64,000 nt of DNA from Phoebastria nigripes (Eukaryota > Chordata > Aves > Procellariiformes > Diomedeidae): assembly GCA_035582835.1 (NCBI GenBank), contig JAYKAV010003058.1, positions 339,925-403,924 on the forward strand, given 5' to 3'. This document shows, one piece after another, positions 11,601-24,094 of the stretch. The position numbers and the translations under genes were made by a program. Each line of letters begins with the position of its first letter. Position 1 is the first letter of the stretch. Below the pieces are notes generated by a model. It was not told the DNA's origin. It saw nothing but the letters and a program-made list of their open reading frames with translations, and searched no databases.

Positions 11601-13691
11601 TGCATTTATTGGACAAGGCCTTATTAAGAGGAAAAGTTAATTGATCCCCAAAGGCAAACAGTTGGAACGTTATCTTTTTTGACTTTCTGCGCTATGTATA
11701 TTACGCCAATTCTGTCTCAATCTCTGCTTCTCCAGGCTTAAATTCCTTCAGCCTTACTGGGATCTTCTTTAGACTTGCATCCTACAGCATGATCTGATCA
11801 AAACTCAGGAAGCATCTAGTGAATAAATTAACTTATTTGCTTCTTAAGCATTCATGAAATTGCCTTTAGTTTTCCCTGGTGTTGATCAAAATATCTTTTT
11901 ATCTCTCTCCCCTAGTTATTACAAAACTATTGATTAAAATGGTAAGTTAATGAAACTGTACATTCACCAGACTAAACAAGTTTTACTTATAATCTCTGTC
12001 TATGTTTAAATAGAGAGGTCTGCCCATGTGTATATGCACATATGCCAAACTTTAAACTCCAGATTAGAGCTGTGCTAGCCAATGCTGCCTGAAGCACATT
12101 GGGAACACCTACTCATGTAGATCTACCAACAGATTGACTAGGGTGACAGTCTGAAATAAGGAGCTTCTGACAAACAGCTGCGGCAGTAACTTCTACTAGC
12201 ACAGCTGGAGCTAAGAGAGGATATCTATTCACAACCACAATTAGTAGAAGGCAGTGGGACTTACATTGCCTTTCCTATTGCCTCAGGTTTTAAGCCAATC
12301 TGTTCCTCCACAAAACCAGCCCATCCTCTGGGATACGTTTTTCTCCAGCACAAAGACGCAAGTAAATCAAGTGAATGTTCATCCATTCCATACTCAGATC
12401 TGGATCTGGATGAACAAACAACTGTTTTGAATCTTAACTTCATGGTGAATCCACTTTCAAATTTATAGATCAGATTTCTTCATTATATTATTTTTCATCT
12501 TTACATTACAAGGCTCCATCTGGAAGTATTAATTCCCCCTACAAAACCACGAGAAAGTGAATTGTCAAAGACTATTATTAACAGAACTAAGAAGTAGCAT
12601 CAGCTTCCAAAGAGTGTATTTTCTGATAAAGTTCCCAGTTTTGCATATAGAAAGCCCTGGCTGAGATTCATGGAAGCAGAATAACTTTGGGATATCTGCC
12701 CAAAACAGACAGAACAGCTGAATCTTCTGGGAATCACCTGGTGCTAAGAAATCTGCATTTCTTTTCCTACCTCCATAGATTTTTATGGCACCAAAGAACT
12801 CAGGGTGTCTGTGCTGGGCAGATAGAGCCTGGGAATTTCATTATAACAATCTCTCTCTTGGTAGCTTTTTCCACTGGGGAATAATTTCTCCAGGCATTGA
12901 AAGAGGGAATCAGGTTTAATAGTTTCTATTTTTTCTTTAATTATGCAATCTTTTTATTGCTTCCTGCCTGTTGTAACACACAGAACAAACTGAGTAAAAC
13001 AAAACCTCACTCATAACACCAGTGATCTAACTACAATTCTGCTCTTTACATCTAGTGAGGATTAGGGTTGTCTTTCTGTTATATTTCTTGGGGGGCTGTT
13101 TAGCACAGTGGTCCAGGGCCTTGGCTTCTAGTCGACGCTGTCATTAGAAATAATAAATAGCAGCAGCGCTGGCTGCAGACGTTAACCCATTAGATCCTTC
13201 TTGTATCAGTTCCCAAGCATACTTGGTTTCTGAATGCTAGGCAAGAAGCAGATGTTTCAGATGCTGCTTTTTTCTTCTTTAAAAAAAAAACCCCGCATTT
13301 TTAATATCTGTGATTCCACAATCACAAGTGGAATCACTCAGGTGCCAAAAAAAACCCAACCAAATAAACAACCCCCTCTCCCTCCCAGACAAAGTACTCA
13401 TTAAAATGAAAGTGTTGGTGGGGGGGGGAAGTGCTGCTGTATAACACTGTACTGCCAATGGAAATGTTCAATTAACACCTCACCAGTTAATTACCGCTTT
13501 GAAAATTGGCAGAAGAGAGCTGGTGTAAAATACTCCTGGATGGAATTATCCGCTTACAGGAGNGTTGTCTACAGTTTCCGATTAAACTCCAGCCTAAATA
13601 TATCCCTTGCTCCTCCACAATTATTTTGGTGCCCTTGGAAATGACAGAGCAGAGTTCCCTCTAGTAACCTTCCTCTCTTTTCTTTCCCCAG
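8610..13691 (+). other. SORCS1: SORCS1 intron
   Basis: The 5.1 kb between window exons 2 and 3. No clear gene, RNA or transposon recognised. The 250 bases before the acceptor include a G run at 13423-13431 and a block with CCAAT and TTAATTA-type motifs at 13450-13500. Confidence 0.8.
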
Positions 13692-13871
13692 GACATGCAT
13701 GTTATCAGCACAGATGAGAATCAGGTGTTTGCAGCTGTACAAGAGTGGAACCAGAACGACACGTACAATCTGTATATCTCCGACACCCGAGGGGTGTACT
13801 TCACCCTGGCCTTGGAAAATGTCAAGAGTAGTCAAGGGCTAGAGGGGAATGTGATGATTGACCTCTATGAG
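13692..13871 (+). CDS. SORCS1: SORCS1 exon, VPS10 propeller (window exon 3)
   Basis: Sixty codons, phase 0 at both ends, beginning DMHVISTDENQVFAAV and ending GNVMIDLYE. The acceptor is ctttccccag and the donor gtatgt. It contains the strongly conserved propeller stretch VQEWNQNDTYNLYISD, with a sequon (NDT), followed by TRGVYFTLALENV. Homology to the sortilin family is unmistakable. The reading frame stays open into the intron, but the conserved match stops exactly at the donor. Confidence 0.97.
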
Positions 13872-15946
13872 GTATGTCATGACTCCAAACATCTCATTCC
13901 TATCTCAGGGGCTCACGTGATGCCAGTACTGTTTCCTTCTTGCACATCAGCCTCATTATATGCATGTGAACAGCAGAGCCAAAAAGTGACTAAACACATA
14001 GTTTTACCTTCCTTTTACTTAAGGGCCTCAGTGCAATCAGCTGAGATGAACAGATCTTTGTGTGTGTGTCATGGTTGTGTATATGCAATAGGTGTATCTC
14101 TTCCTATAGCACACAAACATGTATAGTGTGTGCGGTCTTTTTTTAAGATAAAGCTGTCCAAGACTGACAGTATAACTTACACTTTGCTTTCTCTGGAAAG
14201 GATTCTGAGTCCCAGTCCATGACTAGAATCATAAAAAGAAAAATTCACAGGATTTCAGAACACATTTATCACCTGATATATAAAATGCTCTTTAGTCATT
14301 TATGGCCAGCATTTCACAGGGACTATATAATATAACTATTTCAGGACAACAACAAAGAGAAGTACAAATGGAGCTATAGGCTCTGGCCTCTGGTAGTAAA
14401 GGCAGAACTATGTTATTTTTCCAGCTCTGTCTATTCATGCAGTATCACTGGGAGGCAGAGTACCCTTGTCTTATCAGGGTGCCTTTCTACTACAACAAAG
14501 AAATCCTGAATACTTAGTTGGGTGGTACCAGAGAATCCAGCTAGGACATTGAAAATATTATCTTTTTATGCTTATATCAACAATAAATTAGTTAACTACT
14601 TAATTTAAAGACTATTACCCATTATAGTAAGTCAAGTCTACGTCTTTACGTAACTTCAAATGAAATTCAGTGCCATTGCTTAAGGAGGAAAGTGCTGTTC
14701 AGAATAACTAAGTACACCAACGTACTGTACCAATGCACTGTACACTAGTAGTCCCACAGCATGTGACTAAAAGTGCAATAAGGTCCTACTCACTGGGAGC
14801 TGTAGCATCCAAATCCAGCCACATAATTACATCAGTTGAGCTGGAACAAACTCTGAATCTGCTGTTTAACTGTTTGCCATGGGATGCCATTTAAGTAATA
14901 ATCTCTGTGAATAAAAAGTATTGATGAATGATTCTGTGTACTAGTTCTGCGTCATAAGAAGATATGGGGTGGATGACTGAACAGACTTGCTGGAAACCAA
15001 AAAGTTTCTCACTTTCCCCCTCCTTCTCTCAATTTCGCTTCCTTTTTTATTGCAGCACTCAGATTGCAGAATGACAGCCTAAAAAATTCATTCGCAAGCT
15101 GCAGCAGCTATTGGGCTATTGATTTTCAGTGTGCTGAGAAGATGGGAACATTCTGCAGTGTGAGCTGTGGTTTGAGGTTCACTTTTTTTCTCCCCACTAA
15201 GACACTTTTGGGCTTGGTTCCAATGTGAGTCTGTTAGCATCACATCTTTACAAAATCCTCCTGCAGGCCTATGGAGTAAAGCTGTTGGGTAAAACACCAG
15301 GAAAAATAAAAGGATGAGAATCTCATTGTTAGCTCTATAACTAGCATTCTGGGTGGCCTTGCTTGAGTCACCAGTGCTTTGGTTTCCTCAAAATATGAAA
15401 CCGAAATAAAAATGCCTCTGTGCCCCAAGTTATCCTGTTGAAACACTCATAATTATGAAACACATTGGGATCCTTAGATTAAATGTCTTAAGCGGGCTGT
15501 ATGGGAATAGAAGCACTGAACAGCAAGTTTATGTGTGTGTTGCCATTTTCTTTGCAAGGCCAAAATTGCTGCTGTTTCCTGCTGCTGCAGTGCAAGAGAC
15601 AAATAATAGCCCTGTACATATTTCATCTTTCAGGGGGAAGGATGCCTACACAGTTGAGGGATTGTCACTTTACAGATAATGCTATTGACATCTTACCATG
15701 TTCCCATGCTGATTCTGAAATATAAGCTTTCTTTTCCATTTGTCACCTTTCAACTGTGATGGTCTTATCTTGTCCCCAGCACCTCAATTTGCCTTCCTTT
15801 TTGATGCTCCTTGGCAATTCTTGCCCTGACATCTACCACACTGACACAGCCACCAGATCCCTGTTGGGTTTGACAGAGCAAGAGAGACACATGCACAGAA
15901 CCTGCATCGGCTCGATCTATTTTTCAGCCATGTCAATTTTTCCTAG
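13872..15946 (+). other. SORCS1: SORCS1 intron
   Basis: The 2.1 kb between window exons 3 and 4. Nothing beyond the splice sites and ordinary intron sequence was recognised. Confidence 0.8.
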
Positions 15947-16093
15947 GTAGCAGGGATAAAGGGAATGTTCTTGGCTAACAAGAAGATTGACAACCAAGTG
16001 AAAACTTTCATCACCTACAATAAAGGGAGAGACTGGAGTTTGTTGCAGGCTCCGGACACTGATCTGAGAGGAAACCCTGTTCACTGTCTCCTA
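15947..16093 (+). CDS. SORCS1: SORCS1 exon, VPS10 propeller with Asp-box-like turn (window exon 4)
   Basis: Forty-nine codons, phase 0 at both ends, starting VAGIKGMFLANKKIDNQ after the acceptor tttttcctag and ending NPVHCLL before the donor gtaagt. The start is set by the family sequence VAGIKG, which needs the GTA codon straight after the AG. The segment TYNKGRDW resembles the Asp-box (BNR) turn that marks each blade of the propeller. The single cysteine in VHCLL belongs to the conserved propeller disulfide pattern. Confidence 0.97.
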
Positions 16094-19000
16094 GTAAGTA
16101 CCTGGGGGGGAACTTGGGGAGTGGTAACATCCCAGAACAATCTTTTTTACCAGGTAACACAAGAACGAGAGGGCAGCTCCTCTCTCCATGCGGTGTATCT
16201 CAGGGAGGGAATACTGCATATTTAAAGTGCAGTACATCAGGCTTGGCCTGCCAGGTGGAATTGCAAGAGCTGGCATTGTAATTTAGCTTAATTTAATTTA
16301 ATTTCTGGAACAAAAGGAAGCATCGTAGATCAGCTTCCTTCTGCACAACTGATGGTCTCCCCTTAAACAGCAGGTGAAGCTGGACGCCGTTTCTGCGCAG
16401 TTGATTCTCTGGACACTAGATGGGAGGAGTGAGCTATTGTAGCTCAGGAGCTGTCAGGGACCTAATAACTTGAGACGGGCTCAAAGGAAAGAAGAGCTCT
16501 GATTTCTTTCAGGCCACTCTGTTGGCAGTATTAATATTTATCATTTTCTCTTTGAGTTCAGAAGTGATAATCGACACATTCATCTAAATATATGTATAGC
16601 TATGTGTTGGGTGTGTATTGTATCTGTCTCTGTACTTATTGATATAGATCAACATATAGATAAGTCTTTAATAATCATTATATGCAAATGGTTTCCAAGA
16701 GTGAAAGTGAAATATAAGCAGTGTGAATAGAATTGGAGATCTCTGTAAAATTAGAAAGCTTAGACTGATCTCGACATGTTTTTCAGCCGATACAATCTAT
16801 ACACAGTAGTGGGATAATATTCAGAACCCCAGCCTTTAGGATTCTCAATAGCTTTTATATTACACAAATTCTAACATGGTTCCAGGCAGAATCAGGGGCA
16901 CTACTTACACTCCTCTTCCTCCTGCTGTCCTGTACCTGCATGTTATTTTCCATCTGAAAAAAAAAAAGATGTTGTTTCTCATTTTGAGGCTGTAAGCTTG
17001 TTAGAATCTGAATCAGTGTTACATTTTGTGCATTGTGGTAAGTAGCTGAATGCTACACTAATCTCTTAACTGCACCCCATGCATTATTGCAAGAGCAAAG
17101 AATAAATAACTTGATATTTGAAGCTGTTCAAATAATTGATTTTTTGATTGAGCCAAAATGCAAGCCTTTCATTTTCTCTCCAGTTTGGAAAAAAATAAAT
17201 AGGGAGGATTGGGGGTCAAACAGAAGAGTTATTTCAGAGCATGACTAAATTTGTTTGGGTTTGTTTTCTTTTTCCAAGTTTTTAAAAATTGAAACTAAGG
17301 GTGTTTTTAAATTAAATCTCTCTAGAAGATGAAAACCAAAAAGATGACATTCAGAAAGCTTTGCAGACAGAAAGCAATTGAATTTTTTGGAAGGGGCTAC
17401 GTGTAGAAGTCTTTGTGTTTCAAATAGATTGTAATCTAGTTTTAACTCAAGTGAACATATTTGACAAAAAACCACACCTTTACTTTTTCAACTTATGACC
17501 AATTTTATCAGAAACTTGGGATTTTTATTATATGATATGATAGTGTAATATTTTGGGGGGCTGGCAAGGCGGAAGAAATAAAAACCATGCGGGTAAGTGA
17601 AATAATCAAAGCAAGCTCTATTCTTTTCCCATAAATTTGAAGTTTGAGTTCTGAGAAAACGTCTTTCTTGGTATTGTTGCACACTGATCAAGAGAGATCT
17701 GACTTGCCAATGCAGTTATAAATGAGCCAGAGGTAGTGCTCTGCAGGGTCCTTATCGAATGGTCGTTTGCAGGAACTATGTATTTTATATAGAAGGGTAT
17801 GCTGCCTTTGTAGTTATCCACTATATAGTGGTAGTGGCTGTATGACTGCGTATAAACCAGGACTGGATGGTTCTTATGGAAAGAGGGAATTATGGCTCCC
17901 TTAAGCCTTCCCATCGATACTGTATCTGCTACTGTAGTCATGGGCACCTGAGAACACAATTTGTTTCATTTAAAATTAGACCAGATATGCCTGGACAAGC
18001 TGGAATTCCCTTGAGGGTGGTAAACTTGAACAAGCCAGGCAAGGGGTCATGAGCAGGGGCAGAAGTGTGGGCACTTGTAGGGACACAGTGAGAACTGACC
18101 CAGAGAAGCACTTGGTTCTCTGTGGATTGTGTTTATATCCTTGTAGCTCCAGTGCNCACAAACCACTATTTAAACAATCGTTCATTTTTATTTTGCTCTC
18201 TATGCAACCATGTAGTTGCCCTGAGAATTGCTTCCACCTGTGCAAGCTCAATGTAGGCTTGTCATCCTGTTTTCACTGGAAAGCAACCACTTTCTAAGCG
18301 CTCTGTGACTTAGGCTGGGGTAGGCATCTCAGGTCCGTGGGCGTCTGTAGAAATTAGTCCATGATTTCAGGGTGGTAAGGGACAAATTCTCAATGGACTT
18401 AAACCATGTAGCTCAGTCTTCAGAAGAATGGGAAGAAAATTAGTCAGCCTTTCCCCATGATAAGGCCAGAGGAATGTTTAGCCATGTTTATTTTTCTTCT
18501 TCCCTTAACATGAGGTGAAACAGGCAAGAAGCCTCTTTTCATTGCCTGAGCCTGTCTGCCTCCTTCATGCTTAGGTTGTCACAAGCTAGTGGAATGGTAG
18601 CAGAGCGGGGATCATCAGCTGAACGTACAGGATCTCAGGTGGTTGACTTGCAAATTTGCAAAAAAGCAAATAGATAAAATCTGAACTAAACTGACTTGGG
18701 TCTTTTACAGGAACAGGCAGTCTACCTGCAAAAGAAAGGGAGGTACAGAAAATGCACCAAAACCACAAAGTAAAATAACAATCCTACAAGAGAGAGCCAA
18801 GCTATTTAAAAATCTGATTTGAGCTTCACAGTTAATGATGGGGGAAGATGAAGGCAGAATATGGAATGCAAGAATTCATGAAATGATAGAGAAAAGACCA
18901 CAGAAGTTGGGAGTGGTAGGGGAAATTTTCAAACCAAAAGCACTGGAAGTGTCGTATGTTCCTGGAAATAAGTGAAGAATCCATAATGGCATTCTGCTAA

Positions 19001-19900
19001 GGAAAAGCATGGAGAAAAGGAATTGTCCCCTGCTCTGAGGCAATTCTGTTCCTTGTCAATGTGACATAGCTGTAGTATTTAAACAGTTCACAAATTCCGC
19101 TCACCTCTTTAACCACACTCTGTCTACCCCTGCATCACCAGAAGTTTTACCTCCTTATGTCAGTTGTTCCTTTTCCCTCTACATATTACTGTTCTTGGCA
19201 TGATCCTACTTCTCCTTATGGCATAGCTAAGTGAATTCTTAATAGTCCATTGTACATCTAGCTTAGCTCCCATCCTTACTCCATAGCAGATACTAATGCT
19301 TTCACGCTGCTGGTTTTCAGCATAATTGTCTCTAGCAATAGCTTGGGACACAGCAATGACGTATGTTTCAGCTTGTTGGCAGAATGGGATCTGCCCTTTC
19401 CCAGAGTGACAGGACAGTCCCCAGCCTGCAAGTGCAGTGCTGTATCCTCTGTGCATCTGGTCTTTAAACCTAAACTAAGGGAGAGTTAATGCAGAAATAA
19501 GTACATAGCAGCTAAGTTGGCAGCTAAGGAGGTTAAGAGGGAATCTGGCTGAAACACAAGGCAAGCCAGACGGAACCATCCCTCTACTGACAGTATGCTT
19601 GAGGTGTTTTTTTCAAAGGAACTCAAAGAATTTCTGTGCATTTTTTGTGAGATGGCTCTGAATAATGAGGATGGAGGAAAACAATGAAATTCCATCTAAT
19701 CCTTTTTTTTCTTGTTTATACCACTTGTTTTCTATGCTGAATACACTTAATCTTCATAAAATAGCTGCCGAAGTATTATATCCCAAAGATGCTGGTTTTG
19801 TCTGATACTTATCTTGTGCTGTGAAGTGGTTAACTGAGGAGTAATTCTATCTTGTAAGTTATGGGCATCTGTCTAGGAGAGTTAATCAATTAGCTTTCAA

Positions 19901-20125
19901 GGATGGTCTTGTGGTTAAAACACTGGGCTGAATCTCAGGAGAATCTCGATTCAATTTTTAGGCCTATCTCCAATTTCCTATGTGACCTTGGGCAAGTCAT
20001 TTATTTTCTCTGTGCCTCTCTTCCCCAGACATCTGTTTATTCCCTCCCACATTTTGTTTGTCTTGTCTATATGGATTATAAGGATTTCAGGACAAAGACC
20101 TATTTGTCGTAAGGGAGGGCATTCA
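19901..20125 (+). mobile_element. Ancient tRNA-derived SINE (CORE/MIR or CR1-tail type)
   Basis: The head has a tRNA-like A box (tggtcttgtggttaaaacac) and a degenerate B box (tcgattcaat). It is followed by the core stretch tgtgaccttgggcaagtcat and gcctctcttccccagac, then a tail with gattataagg and caggacaaagac. This order is that of tRNA-headed, LINE-tailed SINEs of amniotes. It is not a functional tRNA gene because the cloverleaf is not kept. Confidence 0.65.
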
Positions 20126-20608
20126 CACCATCTGCTACAGAATAATTTAAGCATCTAAGTGAGGTGTTTTGAATCTCTCTCCTGGAGGTGTTTATCTCTC
20201 TTCATTGATCCTTGCTATTTCAGGTGAGCAAATACTGTGACTACCCCTGGCTTTGTGAATGGTGTCTAGCATCATCCTTGTGTTGTAATACTTTGCCCTA
20301 CTCCTGATCAGGGACAGTCACTAATAGCTGTTTTGCATGTGTCATGCCATTGGAGACTGTTCAGGTAGGCTTTGCAGAACAGCCAAGAAGTGGGTTTGTA
20401 GGTATTTATGTGAAATTTTACTAAGGACTGATGAGCCTCCTGAGAGGGGAGCATAAAAGTGCTGGCTTCAAAATATTAGGAAGCAAGTAATGAACTCCAG
20501 TGTGATTGTAAGAACTATGGCAGTGAGCAGAGCAATGGGCTATGTCACTAATGCTTTATCTTCTACCTAGGTTGTAAATGCTCCACGGCAGTGGTTGTCT
20601 TTCCCTTG

Positions 20609-21201
20609 TGTCGTGGTTTAACCCTGGCAGCACCTAAACTCCACGCAGCCGCTTGCTCACACCCCCCCCCCGGCTCCCGTGGGATGGGGGAGAGAATCGG
20701 GAGGGCACGAGTAGGAAAACTTGTGGGTTGAGATAAAAACAGTTTAATAATTGAAATAAAACAAAGTAGAACAGTAATAATAACAGTGGTAACAACAACA
20801 ACAACAACAGGATATACAAAACAGGCGATGCACAATGCAACTGCTCACCACCCGCCGAACCGACGCATTGCCGAGCCGATGTGTGCCCAAAAAACGTGCG
20901 AGCCCGTCCCGGAACCCAGAGCCCCCCCACACACTTAGTTTTTATACTGAGCATGACGTNNCATGGTATGGAATACCCCANTGGCCAGCTGGGTCAACCA
21001 CCCCGGCTATGCTCCCCCCGCCAGCTTCCCATGCACCTGGCAGGGCATGGGAGGCCGAAAAGTGCCCGGTGCAAGCACCACACAGCACCACCCAAAACAT
21101 CAATGGGCCATCAGCGCTCCTATTATACCAAACCCAAAGCACAGCACACCCCCCCAGCTACTGGGAAGAAAGTTAACTCTGTCCCAGCCGGGACCAGGAC
21201 A
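20609..21201 (-). mobile_element. Solo LTR of an avian endogenous retrovirus, antisense to SORCS1
   Basis: The 593-base element is bounded by TG (20609) and CA (21201). The flanking bases ccttg (20604-20608) and ctttg (21202-21206) form an imperfect 5-base target duplication. On the minus strand it shows a TATAAAA box (20940-20946), a CRE-type half site TGACGT upstream of it (20954-20959, next to two undetermined bases) and an ATTAAA polyadenylation-type signal (20743-20748). It has no internal retroviral genes, so it is a solo LTR left by recombination. The short frames across it are not genes. Confidence 0.85.
20940..20959 (-). promoter_or_regulatory. LTR TATA box and CRE half-site
   Basis: Read on the minus strand, a TGACGT half-site (20954-20959 on the + strand numbering) lies just upstream of TATAAAA (20940-20946). 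This is the expected layout of an LTR promoter, pointing opposite to SORCS1. Whether it is active is unknown. Confidence 0.5.
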
Positions 21202-23448
21202 CTTTGGTGTCTGTGCAGCACCTAGCACTGCTGGGTACTAGGCAATGACAGGGAAACCCAAAATTGGTGATTCTGATGAAAATAATGATTTCAGTAGCCT
21301 GTTGGTAACAACAAGAGCGATAGAGACAACTGATGGAAATTCTGAAAAACAAAGCTGAGATGTCTGTGTACGAGTTAAGCTGTGGGAGCTAGAGGAGGAA
21401 CACAAAGGGACCAACAGTGTGATGGAAGACAAACCAGTGTGGAAAAATATCTGTCAATGAACTATATAAGGATACAGATGGAGAAGGTGTACATCAGGGA
21501 TAGCGAAGAGAATGCTGCCACAGTAAGGACATGAGATGGCCATGGACAATAACTTTAGGTGTTTGGCTAGAATGGAGAGGTTAGTTTTTACACCATACCC
21601 AGTTGTCATTAGACACTGTAAGCATTACTGCACTGCAATCAATAAGAAGTCATACCACTAAAAATACCATCTTTCTGCTTTGACAGGTGACCTGGCTTTT
21701 AACATTTGAGCTATATATTCCATTTCTGTGTACTATTATCTGTGAAATGAGACAAATTTGGAAGAAAACCTCTGGTAGCACAAAGATTTGAGTCTAACGA
21801 GGTCTGTTCTCTGTCAGAGTGGGGAATTGGCTGAGTTGCTGCCATTAGCTACTGTCTTCAAAATGCTGAAGTGGGCTTAGAGTATGTTAGTTTTAAAAAT
21901 ATGTTCTGTGTTTAGTCTTTTCACAACATATAAAAATGTAAAAGGGAAGAATTCGTGCTCTTGCAATGCTTTTCCACTTCCTGCATGCATGTCAGCTCGA
22001 TTTGGTTTCCACTCCCTCCCTGTGCCCCTGGGCTGCTCCAGCAGTTGCCCTCGCAAGGCTATCAGATAGAGTTAGGCTGCTCAGTACATTCTACTTGGCA
22101 GGTTGTGTTCCCTTCTGCACAAGCCATGTCCCCTTTTTCCGTCTCACATAAGTGAGACATCTTTCCTCATCACCCTTTTTCACCTTTGCCCAAAAAACCT
22201 CATGCCTTTTGTAGCTGTCATTCTCCACAGGGAGATTTTCATTTCAGTCATAGACACCTACCTTGAGATGGGATGGATCAGTGGTCTTCTTCCAGTGACC
22301 TATGGAGCTAGGTCTCCTGCAGAGGATGCCTACAAAACTTTTGGGGCTGGAGACCTAGCCTTTAGGCAACTGATATTAGACAGAAAGACCTGCCTCCTAA
22401 GACCCTGAAAGGCCTTCTGCATAGCCTCTCCTGCTCGTCTTGCAGAGCCATGCAAGCTGAAGCATGGGCTTAGCTGTGTGTTCCTGTGTGATGTCCCCCT
22501 CAATTCGGTCAGTTTGCTTCAGGTTTTTCCAGCTCCCTTCCCTTAGCATGTTTCACTAAGGACTTCATGAGGTTTGGAAGAAAAAAATACTGAAAATACT
22601 GAAAATAAAACCCAAGAGAAGGCAAAAATTATCAAAATTTTCAGAAATTACCAGACTACAGATTTGGAGGGAATGTAATGGCAACTTTGGAAATCTGCCT
22701 GTTTGTCTTACCTTCTTGCTCACCTGATTTATTCTGTACCATTCCTGTCTTATCTGAGTACCTGACATACAAAACCAATAATGAATAGGTGAGGTTTCCA
22801 TGGATGTATTTGTATTGAAATCTCAAAGGTCACATCCAGATGGGGCGATGAAGCATTGTATTAAACAACTTTTAAACTAACACTTTCCAGTCCTGGTATT
22901 TCTTCTTAGTGCAGTGCAGAACAGAGTCATGTGTCAAAAATACTCAGAGTCAAGAAATGGTATGACACTGTCTGAATTAAGTTGTTTCTCATGGCCAATT
23001 AGTGGTGACTCAGCACCACACCAATAGGGTTATATTGCTTCTTGTTGCAGAGATAGCTTGGGCACTGCTGCTCTGAGAGTTACTTCATCATATCTGCAGC
23101 CTTGCTTCTCAAGAGAGCTAGGAGCCAGGGAAGCTAGGTAGTCCTTACCATTACCTGCTCTTGCAAGCCTGGNTGCCTCCTTTGTGGGTACCGCCTCAAA
23201 GATCTTGTCCTTGTGAGAGGGTTTCAGCCTAGTGAATCAGTTTCCCAGTGGGAACGGGTTGCATTAGAAAATGATAGCAAAGCTCTTGCAACAGAACCAG
23301 GACAGTGGCCATGTATTTCTAAGGGTGGCTGGATGCAGTGATTAGGAAATAATACAGAAAGACACTGTATATTTCTAAGCCTGTAGAAACAGGAGCATGC
23401 ACTTCATGTTGTGTCTGCTTTTTACTTTTATTTCCCCTTTCTCCACAG

Positions 23449-23551
23449 CCCTATTGCTCCCTTCATCTTCACCTGAAGGTCTCAGAGAATCCCTATACCT
23501 CAGGAAACATTGCCAGCCGAGACACTGCCCCCAGTATTATTGTAGCTTCAG
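23449..23551 (+). CDS. SORCS1: SORCS1 exon, VPS10 propeller (window exon 5)
   Basis: Thirty-four codons plus the first base of a Gly codon. The translation starts PYCSLHLHLKVSENPYTSG and ends APSIIVAS, then the split G. The acceptor is ctccacag and the donor gtatga. The conserved cysteine in PYCSLHLHL probably pairs with the one in VHCLL of the preceding exon, as in other sortilin-family propellers. A 7.4 kb intron precedes it. Confidence 0.95.
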
Positions 23552-24017
23552 GTATGAAATATATAAAGATTGCCTATGTATGATGTGCAAACACTGACAA
23601 AATCTTGAGTTTGTGATGGGTGTGGAGGGTGTTGAGTGGGGTGTCACACCACCAGTAGCGGGAAGGAAGGAAGGCTGTCAAACGGAAGTCCTTATGGACC
23701 TTCAACTTGTCATATGTTTTTTATGGAAACTGACCTTCAAGGCCAAGGAGATCACTTCTGGTCCTCTACTCCCATGAACATTAGATTCAAACCAGGGCAT
23801 TTCCTTTGCATACGGAGGTGTGTAGAGCTGTATGCATTGGATCTTTTATATATATTTTCTTCAAACTTAAAGTCTTTCCCTTCCCTTCCCCCTCTTTCTC
23901 TTCCCAAAACTAAAACTTCTATAATTGCAAAAGGTAAATAAATACATTTACTCCCCTGATTTGCTAATTCTGCTGTTTCTTAGAGCGTTGCATCACTCAT
24001 CAATGCTTATCTTACAG
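23552..24017 (+). other. SORCS1: SORCS1 intron (466 bases)
   Basis: The shortest intron in the window. Apart from a pyrimidine-rich run near 23870-23905, nothing was recognised. Confidence 0.85.
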
Positions 24018-24094
24018 GTAATATAGGCACTGAACTATCAGACAATGACATCAGCATGTTTGTTTCTTCTGATGCTGGGAACACTTGGAGACAG
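24018..24094 (+). CDS. SORCS1: SORCS1 exon with Asp-box SSDAGNTW (window exon 6)
   Basis: Two bases finish the split Gly codon and 25 codons follow, reading NIGTELSDNDISMFV and then SSDAGNTWRQ. The acceptor is cttacag and the donor gtaaat, ending in phase 0. SSDAGNTW is a textbook Asp-box (S-x-D-x-G-x-T-W), the hairpin turn between propeller strands. At 77 bases it is the shortest coding exon in the window. Confidence 0.96.

Larger units (their letters stand above)
20565..21245 (+). mobile_element. Old SINE/LINE tail split by a later LTR insertion
   Basis: The left half, gttgtaaatgctccacggca and onward to ccttg at 20608, and the right half, ctttg at 21202 followed by gtctgtgcagcacctagcac, together read as one continuous tail of the same kind as in the SINE at 19901-20125 (consensus pattern: gattgtaag, caggga.tgtc, gtctgtacagcgcctagcac). 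The LTR sits exactly between them. Confidence 0.6.
16094..23448 (+). other. SORCS1: SORCS1 intron with SINE and solo LTR
   Basis: The 7.4 kb between window exons 4 and 5. It carries a tRNA-derived SINE at about 19901-20125, a second SINE-type tail at about 20565-21245, and a solo LTR inserted into that tail (20609-21201). The remainder shows only short simple runs and a 14-base palindrome at 17819-17832. Confidence 0.8.

Noticed and set aside
19901..19975. tRNA-like sequence
   Set aside because: A and B boxes are degenerate, the cloverleaf is lost, and SINE core sequence follows directly, so it is a SINE head and not a tRNA gene.
20835..21225. Several frames of 90 to 114 codons over the LTR
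   Set aside because: LTRs of this family do not code for protein; the frames arise from the C-rich composition and include undetermined bases.
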